Positions 1 to 9,314 are shown, counted from the first letter of the stretch. The stretch: DNA of 64,000 bases from Streptomyces sp. TLI_235 (GCA_002300355.1 NSGV01000006.1:1-64000); one strand, 5' to 3'. A program made the numbers and translations. The notes: generated from the letters alone by a model not told the origin.

Positions 1-113
1 CAGACCGATCCGGGAAACCCAGGATGGGGCGGTATCAGAAGCCTGGCGCCAGCATATCCCGCCGCAGCCTCCGTGCTCACCCGGCGCCGGGCAGAAATTC
101 CACTTGAATCAAG

Positions 114-365
114 CTAAAGGGACTGGATTCGCAGAATATAAACGCGTTCGTCACGCGGGACAATCATGTACCAGAAAATACCGTCTTCGATGTCGGCGGA
201 CTTCATTCCCTCGCCGGGCCCCTGGTACGTGGTGCCGTCCAGGTAGAGCGCTGCGGCGGCGCGGACGATCTCGTCGGCCTTCTTCTCGACCTGGGCTACG
301 AAGGCGAGGGGTGCCCCTTCGGCGACGGTGACTTCGTCGGGGTTGTACTCCCAGTCCCAGGTCAC
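114..365 (-). CDS. Small conserved actinobacterial protein, partner of the upstream DUF6247-like gene
   Basis: Encodes 83 residues from a GTG at 365. The frame is open further upstream, but that extension is low-complexity Arg/Gly sequence and lies inside the neighbouring gene. The GTG overlaps the stop of the upstream gene by four bases, so translational coupling is likely. The protein opens with MTWDWEY and ends with a strand-rich segment (DGIFWYMIVPRDERVYIL), loosely like small RelE-fold proteins, but no catalytic residues can be assigned. From memory, homologues of this pair sit together in many Streptomyces genomes. Function unknown; a toxin-antitoxin role is only a guess. Confidence 0.6.
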   Translation of the reverse strand: MTWDWEYNPDEVTVAEGAPLAFVAQVEKKADEIVRAAAALYLDGTTYQGPGEGMKSADIEDGIFWYMIVPRDERVYILRIQSL

Positions 366-712
366 CCGCGCACCGCCTCGGCGGCGGCGTCCACGATGGC
401 GCCGGCGAGGGCGGCCTGCCGCCGACGCTCTTCCCGGCTCTCGGCGTGATGGGCCAGGTACTCGGCGCGGTGCAGCTCGGCAAGCGTCTCCGGGTGGCGC
501 GCGATCTCGACGTCCACAGCCCACTTCACCGTGAAGCGCAGTAGGGGTTTGAGGCTCTGGTGCTCGACCGCTTCGGTCATGGCGCGGGCCTGGTCGGCGG
601 TCATCTCGGTCAGCCGGTGCGGAAGGAGGGCCGCGACGGCCTCGTACAGGGCCAGGGGCGTCTGGGCGGGCCTGGGGATCAGCTCGGGGCCGTGGATTGG
701 CTGAGCGCTCAT
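362..712 (-). CDS. DUF6247-like family protein
   Basis: 116 residues. The start is the ATG at 712 because it follows a strong ribosome binding site (GAGAAGGAGGCACC), whereas the longer frame up to 856 is arginine-rich noise. The N-terminus (SAQPIHGPELIPRP, then ALYEAVAALLPHRL) and the helical middle containing KWAVDVEIARHPET match my memory of the Streptomyces DUF6247 family. It is predicted cytosolic and all-alpha. It overlaps the next gene by four bases, so the two form a coupled operon. No biochemical role is known to me. Confidence 0.65.
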   Translation of the reverse strand: MSAQPIHGPELIPRPAQTPLALYEAVAALLPHRLTEMTADQARAMTEAVEHQSLKPLLRFTVKWAVDVEIARHPETLAELHRAEYLAHHAESREERRRQAALAGAIVDAAAEAVRG

Positions 713-945
713 CGGTGCCTCCTTCTCGGTACCTAGGACACCGTACGGCAGCGCCCTGTCACCGCTGTCGCTGTCGCTGTGTCTGACCAGGCTCGTCCCC
801 ACCTCCAATCCGGGAGACGGTGTAGCACGGCACCGGCGGGCATCCGGCGCAGCCATACGAAGGGAGCGGTGTGCGAGTGCGGTACCTGGGCCCGTCCTCG
901 GCCTGCAGGATCACGCTCGTCGGCTGTTCTGTGTAGGTTGCGCGC

Positions 946-1449
946 ATGGTCATGTACGGGGAGCCGGGAGCGGTCTCGTGGGTGGAGTCCCTGGGAGGGC
1001 CGCTCGTCGTGGTCCCGGAAGCCGTGCTGGGGGCGTGGTCGGGATCGGCCGGGGACGACTATGACAGGGCCTGTGCTGTTGAGGGCTTCATCGGCCTGAT
1101 CGAGGTTGGGTCGGCCCAAGCCCTGGTGTTGGGGGACGAGCCGGCCTCGACGGCGTATCTGTCGGTGCAGAACGTGTTCGTGCGCTGGTCCGCGGCGGAG
1201 TCCGAGGAGGCCATGCTCGCCAGCGTCGAGGCAGCGGTGCGTGCCGCGTCGTGGGAGAGCGAGCTGCTCTGGCAAGTGCCAGGGCCGGTCGTGCTCTTCG
1301 ACTCGGCCTGGACGGGCGCCGAGTGCCACCATCAAGATCATGTACGGGTGGCTTTGGAGGCCGGGCCATATGCCGTGCGCGCTGCCTATGTCGAACCCGA
1401 CCCCGAGACCTGGCTCACCCTGGTCCAGCTGCGCCCCCTTCAGGCATGA
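946..1449 (+). CDS. Imm21 family immunity protein
   Basis: 167 residues. The N-terminus WVESLGGPLVVVP followed by WSG, DYDRAC and VLGDEP is the signature of the Imm21 immunity protein family, which in polymorphic toxin systems protects a cell from its own contact-dependent toxin. No toxin gene with a secretion leader or Rhs/YD repeats lies beside it, so this looks like an orphan immunity gene. Its stop overlaps an ATG (1446) that could be an alternative start of the helicase behind it, so the two genes may be co-transcribed. Confidence 0.75.
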   Translation: MVMYGEPGAVSWVESLGGPLVVVPEAVLGAWSGSAGDDYDRACAVEGFIGLIEVGSAQALVLGDEPASTAYLSVQNVFVRWSAAESEEAMLASVEAAVRAASWESELLWQVPGPVVLFDSAWTGAECHHQDHVRVALEAGPYAVRAAYVEPDPETWLTLVQLRPLQA

Positions 1450-1505
1450 TGCGGCAGCCCATTCAGCCAGGAGACGATCAGGCAGCGCTCGAGAAGACTG
1501 CACCC

Positions 1506-4133
1506 ATGAGTGAGGAGAGGGACGGTCTCGTGGACGCCGTGAAGCCGGGCCTGACGGCCGCTCGGCCCGCTGCGGGCATCTCGCTGCGGGGGCATCAGGA
1601 GGAGGCACTGGAGGCCATCGTGCGGGGCCTGACGCCTCGTCCCGGGCGGCCGGTGCCGCCGGGTGGTCTGCGGGTCACGGTGCAGATGGCCACCGGCTCC
1701 GGGAAGTCGTACGTGGGGGCGGCGGCCGGGCAGAAGTTGGCGCCGCATGGGGCGGTGCTGGTGGTGGTGCCGACGCTGGATCTGTTGGTGCAGATGATCG
1801 GCTCCTGGCGTGCGGTCGGCCGGTCCGGGGACATGTTCGCGGTCTGCTCGCTGGTCGACTCCGAGCTGCCGGCCGGGGTGAGGGCGACGACCAGTCCGCT
1901 GATGATCGGTATGTGGCTGGACCTGGCGGCCGCCCGCCGCCGGCCGGTGACGCTGTTCGCCACGTACGCCTCGGTCGGGGCCGTGGCGGACGCCTACGCC
2001 TACTGGGCGCAGCGGGAGGGTTCGGGTGGTGGGGTGTTGCCGCCGTTGGCGCTGATGGTGGCCGATGAGGCACACCGGTCGTCCGGCAGCGTCGAGAAGT
2101 CCTGGACCGTCGTTCACGACCAGGCGGAGATCCCGGCGGAGCGCCGGCTCTACATGACCGCCACCCCGCGGATCTGGGCACCGCCGAGCGCGGCCATGAG
2201 GCGGCGTGAGGACGCCTTGCAGCCGCTGCCGGAGGAGCTCGCGGTGTCCATGGATGACCAGCGGGTCTATGGGTCGCAGGTGTTCACGCTGGGCCTGGCG
2301 GAGGCCATCGACCGCAGGCTGCTGGCCCCGTTCGAGGTCGTGGTCCTGGAGCTGCGCGAACCGCGCGCCGACCGCGGTAGCGCCGAGCGGCAGGGCGTGC
2401 CGTTCGGGCCCGGTGTCGGCGAGGCTGCGGACGGGAGCGGGGACGAGGTGCCGGCCGCGCACCTCGCCGCGATCCAGGCCGGCCTGGTCAAGACCGTCGT
2501 CGAGCGGGACCTTCAGCGGTGCATCACCTTCCACAACCGGACCTTGGAGGCCCGCTACTTCTCCGAGACACTGAACCAGACCGTCGAAAAACTGCACCTC
2601 GACAACCCCGAAAAATACCCGGCAGAAATGTGGGCGCAGTGGCTGTCCGGCGAGCACGACGTCGACTTCCGCAAGGACGTCATCCGTGACTTCGGGCGGG
2701 GCGAAGAGGACGACGGGCTCAGGCACAGGATCGTTTCCCAGTGCCGTATTCTCGGCGAGGGCGTGGATATCCCAAATGCAGACTCGGTCGTACTAAACGG
2801 CCGGGGCAGCATGGTCGATATCGTCCAGGCCATCGGCCGCGCCCTGCGGATCCAGCCCGGTGAAGGCAAGACCGCATCCCTGATCGTGCCTATTTTCCTG
2901 GCGTATGGAGAGGAACCCGGAGACATTCTGGAGTCGGACAGTTACGGACCTTTGGTTCGTATTTTGTCTGCTCTGAGGTCTCACGACGAGCGCGTGGTGG
3001 AGGCCCTGGCGGTGCCTCAGCAGTCCGGACGGCGGACGAAGGGGCGCAGCGCGGAGGCTGCTATTTTGCCTGGTGAGGATGTGTCAGGTGAGGGCGGGTC
3101 GGGTGCGTTCACGTTGCCGGTGCGGTTCCGGACGCCGGTGGACGAGAACGTTCTGGCGCTGTTCATCGCATCCCGGGTACTGAAGGGGGAGAATCAGTAC
3201 TGGCGGGAGGGTATCAATCACGCTCGGCGTTGGTTCCAGGAGACGGGCGGGCTTGACGTTCCTTATTCAGAAATGGTGGGAAAGGAAGGGAATTTCCCGC
3301 TCGGCAAGTGGGTGTCGGACAGGCGTTCCGAGCATGCTGCGGGTGAATTGGCGCGTCACCGGGTGGCGATGCTGGATGCGCTGGGGATGATCTGGTCGGT
3401 GTCGGATGCGCGGTTCGAGGCCGGCCTGGCCTGGGCGCGGGTCTGGGCGAAGGAACACGGATCCTCTCTCGCCGCTCCCGCGCGGGCATCTGTCGGCGGG
3501 TACGCCATCGGCACCTGGCTGTCAGAACTGCGGGCAGCGGCCCAGGTGCCCGCAGGCCAAGCGGGGGCACTGGCGCCGGAGCGGCGCCGCGCGCTGGAGG
3601 AGATCGACCCGTTCTGGTGCCCGACCTGGCCGATCATCTGGCAGCGCATCTACTCGGTGGCCAGGTTGTGGTGGCTGGAGCTGGACGGCCAAGTGGACTG
3701 GGCGCAGCTGCCCGAGGAGACCGTGTTCGAGGGCGAGCAGCTCGGCCGCTGGGTCGTGGCGCAGCGGGCCGGCTTCCCAGGTCTAGAGCAGGACCAGCAG
3801 GACCTGCTGACGGCGATCGGCATCGAGAAGGACCAGGAGCTGGTGGCCGCGAAGGCCGCGGCGGAGGCGAAGCCGAAGGTGTCCCGTACGGATCGCTTCG
3901 CCCAGGGCCTGGCGGCCCTCGCGCAGTTCGTCGCGCGGGAGGGCCATGCACGGGTCCCGCGCCCTCATCGCGAGGAGCTGGAGGTCGTGGTGGCCGGCCC
4001 TGGCGGGGAGGAAAACGTGCAGGTCGTGGCCGTGGGGCTGGGTGTGTTTATGAACAACACGAAGGCGAGGCGCGCCAAGCTGACGCCGGGGCAGCTCGCG
4101 CAGCTCGCCGAGCACGGCGTGGAGTGGGCATGA
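1506..4133 (+). CDS. SF2 DEAD/DEAH-box helicase with C-terminal helicase-associated (HA) repeats
   Basis: 875 residues from the ATG at 1506; in-frame ATGs at 1446/1449 overlapping the Imm21 stop are an alternative. The Walker A motif ATGSGKS is near residue 62, the DEAH box near 187, a motif III-like TATPR soon after, and the second RecA lobe carries GEGVDIPNADSVVL and QAIGRALR. The last ~340 residues are tandem HA domains (RRWFQETGGLDVPYSE, LGKWVSDRR, LDALGMIWS). Such helicases are typical of Streptomyces linear replicon ends (TtrA-like group); a role in transfer or end maintenance is inferred. Its C-terminal third is duplicated at 21597-22822. Confidence 0.9.
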   Translation: MSEERDGLVDAVKPGLTAARPAAGISLRGHQEEALEAIVRGLTPRPGRPVPPGGLRVTVQMATGSGKSYVGAAAGQKLAPHGAVLVVVPTLDLLVQMIGSWRAVGRSGDMFAVCSLVDSELPAGVRATTSPLMIGMWLDLAAARRRPVTLFATYASVGAVADAYAYWAQREGSGGGVLPPLALMVADEAHRSSGSVEKSWTVVHDQAEIPAERRLYMTATPRIWAPPSAAMRRREDALQPLPEELAVSMDDQRVYGSQVFTLGLAEAIDRRLLAPFEVVVLELREPRADRGSAERQGVPFGPGVGEAADGSGDEVPAAHLAAIQAGLVKTVVERDLQRCITFHNRTLEARYFSETLNQTVEKLHLDNPEKYPAEMWAQWLSGEHDVDFRKDVIRDFGRGEEDDGLRHRIVSQCRILGEGVDIPNADSVVLNGRGSMVDIVQAIGRALRIQPGEGKTASLIVPIFLAYGEEPGDILESDSYGPLVRILSALRSHDERVVEALAVPQQSGRRTKGRSAEAAILPGEDVSGEGGSGAFTLPVRFRTPVDENVLALFIASRVLKGENQYWREGINHARRWFQETGGLDVPYSEMVGKEGNFPLGKWVSDRRSEHAAGELARHRVAMLDALGMIWSVSDARFEAGLAWARVWAKEHGSSLAAPARASVGGYAIGTWLSELRAAAQVPAGQAGALAPERRRALEEIDPFWCPTWPIIWQRIYSVARLWWLELDGQVDWAQLPEETVFEGEQLGRWVVAQRAGFPGLEQDQQDLLTAIGIEKDQELVAAKAAAEAKPKVSRTDRFAQGLAALAQFVAREGHARVPRPHREELEVVVAGPGGEENVQVVAVGLGVFMNNTKARRAKLTPGQLAQLAEHGVEWA

Positions 4134-4369
4134 GCAGCCCCGGGGTGGGCCCGGTGGGAGTGCACTGCGGGGACGTCGACTGCCACGGCGGGCACCTCCT
4201 TCCGGAGCCCTGGGACGCCACCCAGCGGCGAGCCGTACGTCGCGGCCCCTGCATCGACAAGGGCATGCCCCGGGTCGACCGGCGGCTGGTGTTCCGGCGG
4301 TCCGATCCCGACGAGCGTGCCGGGGACGCGTACAGCGACGACTACCTCGGCCCGCCGCTCGACTGGTAG
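4130..4369 (+). CDS. Hypothetical protein coupled to the helicase
   Basis: 79 residues. The ATG overlaps the helicase stop codon (ATGA), which argues for translational coupling and decides the start. The protein is rich in charged residues and contains a Cys-Gly-Asp-Val-Asp-Cys-His-Gly-Gly-His cluster near residue 13 that could bind metal. I do not recognise the family. A strong hairpin terminator begins 64 bases after its stop, so it looks like the last gene of the Imm21-helicase transcription unit. Confidence 0.6.
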   Translation: MSSPGVGPVGVHCGDVDCHGGHLLPEPWDATQRRAVRRGPCIDKGMPRVDRRLVFRRSDPDERAGDAYSDDYLGPPLDW

Positions 4370-4432
4370 GCCCGGCGTCCCAGCCCGGCCAGCCGGCCGG
4401 CGATAGGCTGGCGCAGCCCTGAGAAAGCACCG

Positions 4433-4466
4433 GAAGCCGCCGCCCAACGCACGGGGCGGCGGCTTC
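4433..4466 (+). terminator. Hairpin terminator after the helicase operon
   Basis: GAAGCCGCCGCCC at 4433-4445 pairs with GGGGCGGCGGCTTC at 4453-4466 around a short loop. It follows the last gene of the plus-strand operon. No clear T-tract follows, as is common in Streptomyces. Confidence 0.8.
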
Positions 4467-4951
4467 TCGGGCCATGGGGGCAACGGCTCTGGAGGAACGC
4501 CCGCGCAGCGTGTCGGGGCCGCGTGTGCGCACCGAGGGGCGTGGTGTCGGCCCGGGTGCGCGCGGGACGGTGGTACGTGCCAACGAGGCAGGTGGGTCTG
4601 TGGGACACCCGGTGCCGCGGTGTGCGGGGGCGAGGGGAGTGCGAACTCCGAGGCCGGGACGTCGCGGTGGATCCGGCGGGGGCGCTGCAGCGGTGGTTGC
4701 GGACCTGCGGCGGGCGGGTCTGTCGCGGCCGAATCCTTCCGGTGGGACGCTCGTTTAACAGCGCGGCCGATAGAATCGTTGCCGTTGTCCGGGGGTTTCG
4801 GTTCCCGGGCAGCACGAAGGCCGCCGGCGGGACCAGTGCGCTAACACTGGTCACACATCCCGCCGAACGGCCTCGTACTTCAGTGGTTACACCTGCAGGA
4901 CGCGGCCCGGCTCCTTGGAGTCGGGCCGTCTGCGTTGGAGGCGGTACCGAG

Positions 4952-5158
4952 TCAGGCGATGCCCGAGAGCTTCATCCCGATCTCGGTGGCGATCTCGATC
5001 ACGAGAACCGCTTCGACCACCACCAGCGCCAACGTGAGCCGAAGCCCCCGCGACCACCGGTGTCCGTGCTTGCCGTCGTCCGTCGTCTTGGGCGACCGGC
5101 CACGGTGTGCGTGGCTGACTCCCGTGTTGACCGGCTGACCGCACTGTGTGCACGTCAC
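4952..5158 (-). CDS. Small zinc-ribbon-like single-pass membrane protein
   Basis: 68 residues from a GTG at 5158, chosen because AAGGAG sits eight bases upstream. The N-terminus reads TCTQCG and has a second His-rich stretch, resembling half a zinc ribbon. A basic linker (KHGHRWSRGLR) precedes one hydrophobic helix (LTLALVVVEAVLVIEIA), predicting a cytoplasmic N-terminus. I do not recognise the family. It is isolated between the helicase terminator and a helicase remnant. Confidence 0.5.
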   Translation of the reverse strand: MTCTQCGQPVNTGVSHAHRGRSPKTTDDGKHGHRWSRGLRLTLALVVVEAVLVIEIATEIGMKLSGIA

Positions 5159-5879
5159 CTGCGTGCTCCTTCTTGCTGCTTCGGCCCTTGGACATCGAGG
5201 GGGGCCGGACTGCCCTGGGACCTGCACGCCCAACATCGCGCCGTGCAGATCCGCGCGCCTTCCGGCCCGGCGAAGCACTTCAAATCCTGCCACGACACCC
5301 GTGCCGGCCAGCCACGCGATGCCGTCCTGAAGCCCAGAACACGTGCCTGTCAGTCGAATTCCGACGAGGAGCAGGGCACGTTTTCACTCACCGGGATAAC
5401 CCGAATGGCGGTGCACCGGGATACTCCAATCGGAGGACACACGAAGACCGACCCCCTGCTCTGCAAGGACGGCATGTGAACGGATCAACTCCACGCCATG
5501 CCCGGAGACCGCCCAGCAAGCCCCTGGAACAGGCCGCGAAAACTGGCGCGATCCAGCCGTGACGTCGAGTCGGCGCAGCCGTTGTATCGCTCAGCAGTTC
5601 TCTGTCACAAACCAGAAGCCAGCGTGGCAAGTTGCTGGCAGCCTAAGGCCTATACGGCCTCGGCAGCCGAGCGGGCAGGGTACGACGCTGCGCGACGACC
5701 CCGGTCCCACCGGTCGGCAGAGCGGGACGGGGCAGCCGACGTGCACGGCCGGCCGCCCCGGCGGCGCTGCCGCAACTGCCAGGCCCATGGGGGTGTACGT
5801 GCCGAGCGGTGTGGAGCAGGTGCACCGCGCACCCTGGTCGGGGCGCACGACAGGCTCAACGACACAGGCCCCGCAGGGG
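5159..5879. other. Non-coding stretch, no gene supported
   Basis: About 720 bases with short open frames on both strands that lack ribosome binding sites and have skewed, Arg/Pro-rich translations. I see no repeat, tRNA or clear hairpin. It leads directly into a helicase remnant that has lost its 5' part, so it may be a deletion scar. Confidence 0.5.
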
Positions 5880-6382
5880 CACGGTTTGGAGTTCCGCTCC
5901 GCAGCCGGGGAGGCGCAGCTGCTGCAGTTCTCCACCCGGCGCGACCCGGCGGTGATCGCGGCGTTCGTGCGGACCCGGGTGCTGGAGCCGGAGCGGGCAG
6001 AGTTCCGGCGGGGGCTGGAGGAGCTGCTCGCCTACCGCGAGAAGTTCGGCGACGTGAAGGTGCCCTACGCCTACCGGGCGCCGTCCGGGCACCGGCTCGG
6101 GGTGTGGGTGGCCGACCAGCGCCGCTACAAGGCCGCCGACGTCCTGGACCCGGAGCGCGTGAAGGAGCTGGACGCGCTCGGGATGGTGTGGTCGGCGTTC
6201 GACACCGCCTTCACCGACAACCTGACCGCGGTGGCCGGGTACGCGGCCGAGCACGGGCACGCCTGCCCGCCGAACGAAGCGGTGTGGGGCGGGCGGCCGG
6301 TCGGGACCATCATGAAGAACCTGCGCACCGCGCAGCGGCGCACCGAGGCGCTCCAGCGCCGTGCCGAGGCCGGCGAGACCGG
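5880..6382 (+). pseudogene. Helicase-associated-domain fragment of a second helicase
   Basis: The plus frame carries about 165 residues typical of the HA domains of Streptomyces SF2 helicases: LLQFSTRRDPAVIAAFVRTR, FRRGLEELLAYREKFGDVKV and ELDALGMVWSAFD. The helicase core is missing upstream. Downstream the frame is cut at about 6383, where an oppositely oriented transposon remnant begins. It is not a copy of the 1506-4133 tail but a divergent paralogue, so a different helicase gene once stood here. Confidence 0.75.
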
Positions 6383-6508
6383 CTTGGACCGGATGTTGTC
6401 CCGGACCCGCAGAAGGGCTCTGGTACCGACGATGTGGGCGCCGTCCAGGCGTATGTAGTGGTCGTCGCGTTCGGCGGGCAGCCGGCCCTTGCGTTCTGCC
6501 GTGCTCAC
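6383..6508 (-). pseudogene. TniB-like transposition ATPase, 5' fragment
   Basis: A GTG at 6508 follows CAGGAGAGC, and the 42 codons read MSTAERKGRLPAERDD, then THR/VGTRALLRVRDNIRSK-type sequence typical of the N-terminus of transposon AAA+ ATPases upstream of their P-loop. After about 6383 the sequence switches to the opposing helicase remnant. No Walker motif remains. It follows the transposase stop by three bases, as tniB follows tniA. Confidence 0.55.
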
Positions 6509-6511
6509 TGA

Positions 6512-8197
6512 TCAGCTCTCCTGATCGTCCTGGCGGGCGCCCAGGACCTCGCTGTCTCGGGTGCGGCGGCCGTGTGATGAGGCGCGGACGGCGTCCGCTG
6601 CCGGTGGAACGGGTGTGGCGGGGCGGGTGTCCGCTGCCGCCTGCGGGACGGCGGCGGGGCGGATGATGGGGCGGATGATGGGGCGGGCCCACGAGGCGGG
6701 CGCCTCCGTGGGCGGGATCAGGTCCGGCCGCGCGCGCCGCAAGGTCCAGGACACGGGCGCCGGCCAGTTCGGCCTCGGCCTCGGTGGCCGTCAGCGCGCC
6801 CAGGCGCTCGGGCGGGGATGCGGTGGTGACCGCGGCGTAGCGGGGGCGGCGTAGCTTCTCTGCGGCTTTCAGGTCTGCTTTCAGTGCGCGGGCCCGTGCC
6901 TTGCGGGTGGTGTCCAGGGCCTTGCGCTGTTCGACAGTGGCCTGCTCGGCCAGGTAGGCGGAGCCGAGGTGGCGGCGGCCCGTGGCGTCGAAGACCTCGA
7001 TCTGCTGGTCGTGGTGGGGCAGGTAGCGCAGGCGGACCTTCGTGCCGGTGTGGCCGGTCATCCAGGGGGCGATGTAGGGGCGGCGGCGCCAGCTGACGCC
7101 GCTGGTGGTGATCGTGCGCAGCCGGCCATCGTCCTCCAGTGCGAAGGTCGCCAGCTGCTCGACGGGGACGTCCTCGATCGGGGTCGGGTCTGCCTCCCAT
7201 GCCTGCACAGGGGTGGTGGAGCCGCCCAGCCCGGAGGGCCGGTGCTCGCTGTTCCACCACGACACCCAGTCCAGGAGGAGTTCGACGAAGGCGGCGAAGG
7301 TCAACGGCGCAGGATCCGGGTCTGCGGCGTGGCCGCCGAGGAGGTGGGGCCGGCGGGTGTAGCAGGGCAGGGAGACGAGGTCTCCTCGACCGCGTCGTTC
7401 AAGGACTCGACGGTGCCCTTCAGGTGCGGGGTGTAGGCGGGCAGGTCCTGTACGGGGACGGCGAACGCACCCAGTGCCGAGGTCACGGTGGCACACAGGA
7501 ACTCCTTGCCCCGGTCCACACGGACTACCGAGGGCAGGCCGCCGATCGGACCGTGGGAACCGGTCCGGGTGATCGCGATCCGCAGGGCGGCCAGCACCGC
7601 ATCCCGGGACGGCGCGTGAGGCGTGACGGCCACCCCGGTGATCGCGCGGGTGGCGCAGTCGATGAACCAAGTGATCCACGGACAGGCCAGCTCACCGTCC
7701 ACGTCGACCTGCACCGGGACCCGCTTGTGATCGCCTTCCCAGCAGGCGTTGCGCCAGGTCCGGGGCCGGCGCCCGAAGACGTCGTGGGCACGGCGGGCCT
7801 TCTCCCCGCCACGCAGTCCGGCCCGGTGCCCCGCTGACAGCTCCCGCGCAACCGCCCGCTGGAGCGTACGCAGCGACGGGGGAGCCGGCAGCGAAGGATC
7901 GGCTGCCGCCCGCGCGGCCAACTCCCGGTGCACCGCTGCCGTGTTCCCGCCCCACAGGGCCAGAAGATGCCGGACATCGGCGTCAAGGACGAAGCGTCCC
8001 ACGAGCGCCGGTGTCCGGGAGGGCGGGTTCCGGGCCACGGCCAGCCACCGCCACACCGTGCGCTCCCCTACCCCCACCGCGGACGCGATCAGGCGGACAT
8101 GCGCCGAGAGCGGCTCACCACGCGCGTCGAGAGCAAGGAGACGCCCCACCGCGACCCGACGGGCCTGATCACGCCCGAATACAACTCGTTCGTCCAC
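6512..8197 (-). pseudogene. Mu/TniA-type DDE transposase with two frameshifts
   Basis: Reads from a GTG at 8197. An N-terminal HTH (VGVGERTVWRWLAVARN) is followed by the RNase H-like core with EGDHK, VDRGKEF and GTVESLNDAVEE, supplying the D, D and E residues. Just after the last, near 7375, the frame slips by one base and continues as LVSLPCYTRRPHLLGG, then FVELLLDWVSWWNSEHRPS and the Mu C-terminal beta domain (TKVRLRYLPHHDQQIEVFD). Near 6735 it slips again into DLIPPTEAPASWARP and a Pro-rich tail ending at 6512. Together the pieces make a normal-length protein of about 560 residues, so only the frame is broken. Confidence 0.8.
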
Positions 8198-8260
8198 ACC
8201 TCATCAATGACAGGCCACCCCCGGCCACGACACCGAAAACGCCAAACACCTGACAGCGAC

Positions 8261-8368
8261 AAACGACATGCGCTAACAGCACCCCAGTCCGACCCCCGCC
8301 GTCCATACCAGGCGACACCCCCACGACCAGCGCAAACGACAACAATGACAGCACCCAAACGACAGCAC
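8261..8368 (-). repeat. Transposon-end direct repeats (putative transposase binding sites)
   Basis: AAACGACATGCGCTAACAG..ACC at 8261-8283 recurs as AAACGACAACAATGACAG..ACC at 8334-8355 and, shortened, as AAACGACAGCAC at 8357-8368; a related TGACAGC core also occurs at 8251. Multiple short direct repeats outside the transposase start are what TniA/TnsB-family elements have at their ends. The surrounding 8200-8515 is otherwise non-coding and lower in GC than its neighbours. Confidence 0.55.
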
Positions 8369-8515
8369 ACGCCAGCCGACACCAAGCAGCCCGACCAGCA
8401 GAAACAAGACCTCAATCACTGCCAAAACACTGACGCCACATCACTGCCACTCCCCCGACGTGCACCAATCCCGCCACAGCCCATGTGCCCAGCGAAATCG
8501 ACGAATCACAAATTC

Positions 8516-8719
8516 TCAGTGCCAGCCGGTAATGTTCTGGCTTCCGGGACCGGGGTCCCCGTTGGACAGGAAGCCGATCAGACCGCAGATCACCACGATC
8601 ACCGCGAGCAGGACCAGCCAGAAGGTGTCCTCGAATCCGTAGTGGCGTGGTGGGCGGCCGGGTCGGTCACTGTCTCTCTCGGCACTGGGACCCTCGACGT
8701 CGTTGTCATCATCTGGCAC
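8516..8719 (-). CDS. Small single-pass membrane protein
   Basis: 67 residues from a GTG at 8719 preceded by GGGGAGGAG. An acidic N-terminal tail (PDDDNDVEGPSAERDSD) and a basic patch are followed by one transmembrane helix (FWLVLLAVIVVICGLIGFL) and a short polar C-terminus. It shares layout and the FW..VLL/IVV helix with the next gene upstream (8764-8982), so the two look like diverged tandem duplicates. Function unknown. Both point away from the NB-ARC gene, in the same direction as the 69-aa protein gene. Confidence 0.55.
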   Translation of the reverse strand: MPDDDNDVEGPSAERDSDRPGRPPRHYGFEDTFWLVLLAVIVVICGLIGFLSNGDPGPGSQNITGWH

Positions 8720-8763
8720 CGTGCTCCTCCCCCCGGCCCGTAGGCCTCTGGCGTGCGGGAACG

Positions 8764-8982
8764 TCACTTGTAGGGCGGCATGTTGTAGGCCGGGCTTCCG
8801 GGGCTCCAGTCCATGTGGGACACGAGGATGGCCAGAAGGAGCACGACCACGATCACGACGAGCACCCCTACCCAGAAACCGTCCGCAGGTCCGGGACGGT
8901 GCGGCTCCGGCGAGCGGCTCAGCCGATCACCACCGCCCTCACCATCACGGTCCTCGGCATCGCTGTCCCCACCAGGTGCCAC
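8764..8982 (-). CDS. Small single-pass membrane protein
   Basis: 72 residues from a GTG at 8982; the ribosome binding site GGAAGGAGG decides this over the ATG at 9006. The tail is acidic (DSDAEDRDGEGGGD), then PGPADGFW leads into one transmembrane helix (VGVLVVIVVVLLLAILV) and a short C-terminus ending NMPPYK. It resembles the following gene (8516-8719) in architecture. Possible operon partner of the 69-aa protein gene 122 bases upstream. Function unknown. Confidence 0.55.
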   Translation of the reverse strand: MAPGGDSDAEDRDGEGGGDRLSRSPEPHRPGPADGFWVGVLVVIVVVLLLAILVSHMDWSPGSPAYNMPPYK

Positions 8983-9104
8983 GGCCCCTCCTTCCCCCAG
9001 GGCCATGGCACCGCCCCGCACCGCAGACGTCAAGACCGCCCGCAACGGCCGGCCAGCGCCCGGCGCTGGCCGGTGGCCGCCCTCTGAGAATGGGCCGCAG
9101 GTGG

Positions 9105-9314
9105 TCAGCCGATGTGCTCGGTGAGCTGCTCGATGATCCAGTCGGTGACCGAGCGGGCGATGCCGGAGGCGGCACCGCGGGTGATCTGCCCGGCGAGCTG
9201 TCCGGCGGGCGCCTCGGTCGTGGCTTGGGCGTGGTGGGGTGCGGTCGGCTGTGCGGGGACTGCCGCGCTGCGCGGGGTCTTCTCGGTGCGGGTGTTCCGC
9301 TGCTTGCGGGACAT
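9105..9314 (-). CDS. 69-aa small protein, copy A, divergent from NB-ARC/TPR gene
   Basis: Starts at an ATG with GGGGAGGA upstream. The first 45 residues are polar and Pro/Thr-rich with a basic start (MSRKQRNTRTEKTPR); the last 25 form a predicted amphipathic helix, RGAASGIARSVTDWIIEQL. A near-identical copy lies at 18107-18316, and the same C-terminal motif occurs in the 64-aa protein at 17835-18029. In both modules it is transcribed away from an NB-ARC/TPR gene across about 355 bases. No known domain recognised; a partner or signalling role is inferred only from linkage. Confidence 0.75.
   Translation of the reverse strand: MSRKQRNTRTEKTPRSAAVPAQPTAPHHAQATTEAPAGQLAGQITRGAASGIARSVTDWIIEQLTEHIG

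Larger units (their letters stand above)
6383..8368 (-). mobile_element. Decayed Mu/TniA-TniB type transposon remnant
   Basis: On the minus strand this holds a DDE transposase of the Mu/TniA type (8197 to 6512), the first 42 codons of a TniB-like ATPase gene (6508 to 6383) and, ahead of the transposase, direct repeats of the kind bound by TniA/TnsB-family transposases at element ends (8261-8368). The far end is lost: the TniB gene stops where a helicase fragment begins. The element is therefore truncated on one side and its transposase is frameshifted, so it should not be self-mobile. Confidence 0.75.

Noticed and set aside
4523..5479. 318-codon plus-strand open frame
   Set aside because: Arg/Gly-rich, no ribosome binding site, crosses the opposite-strand zinc-ribbon gene that has a good start; typical high-GC shadow frame.
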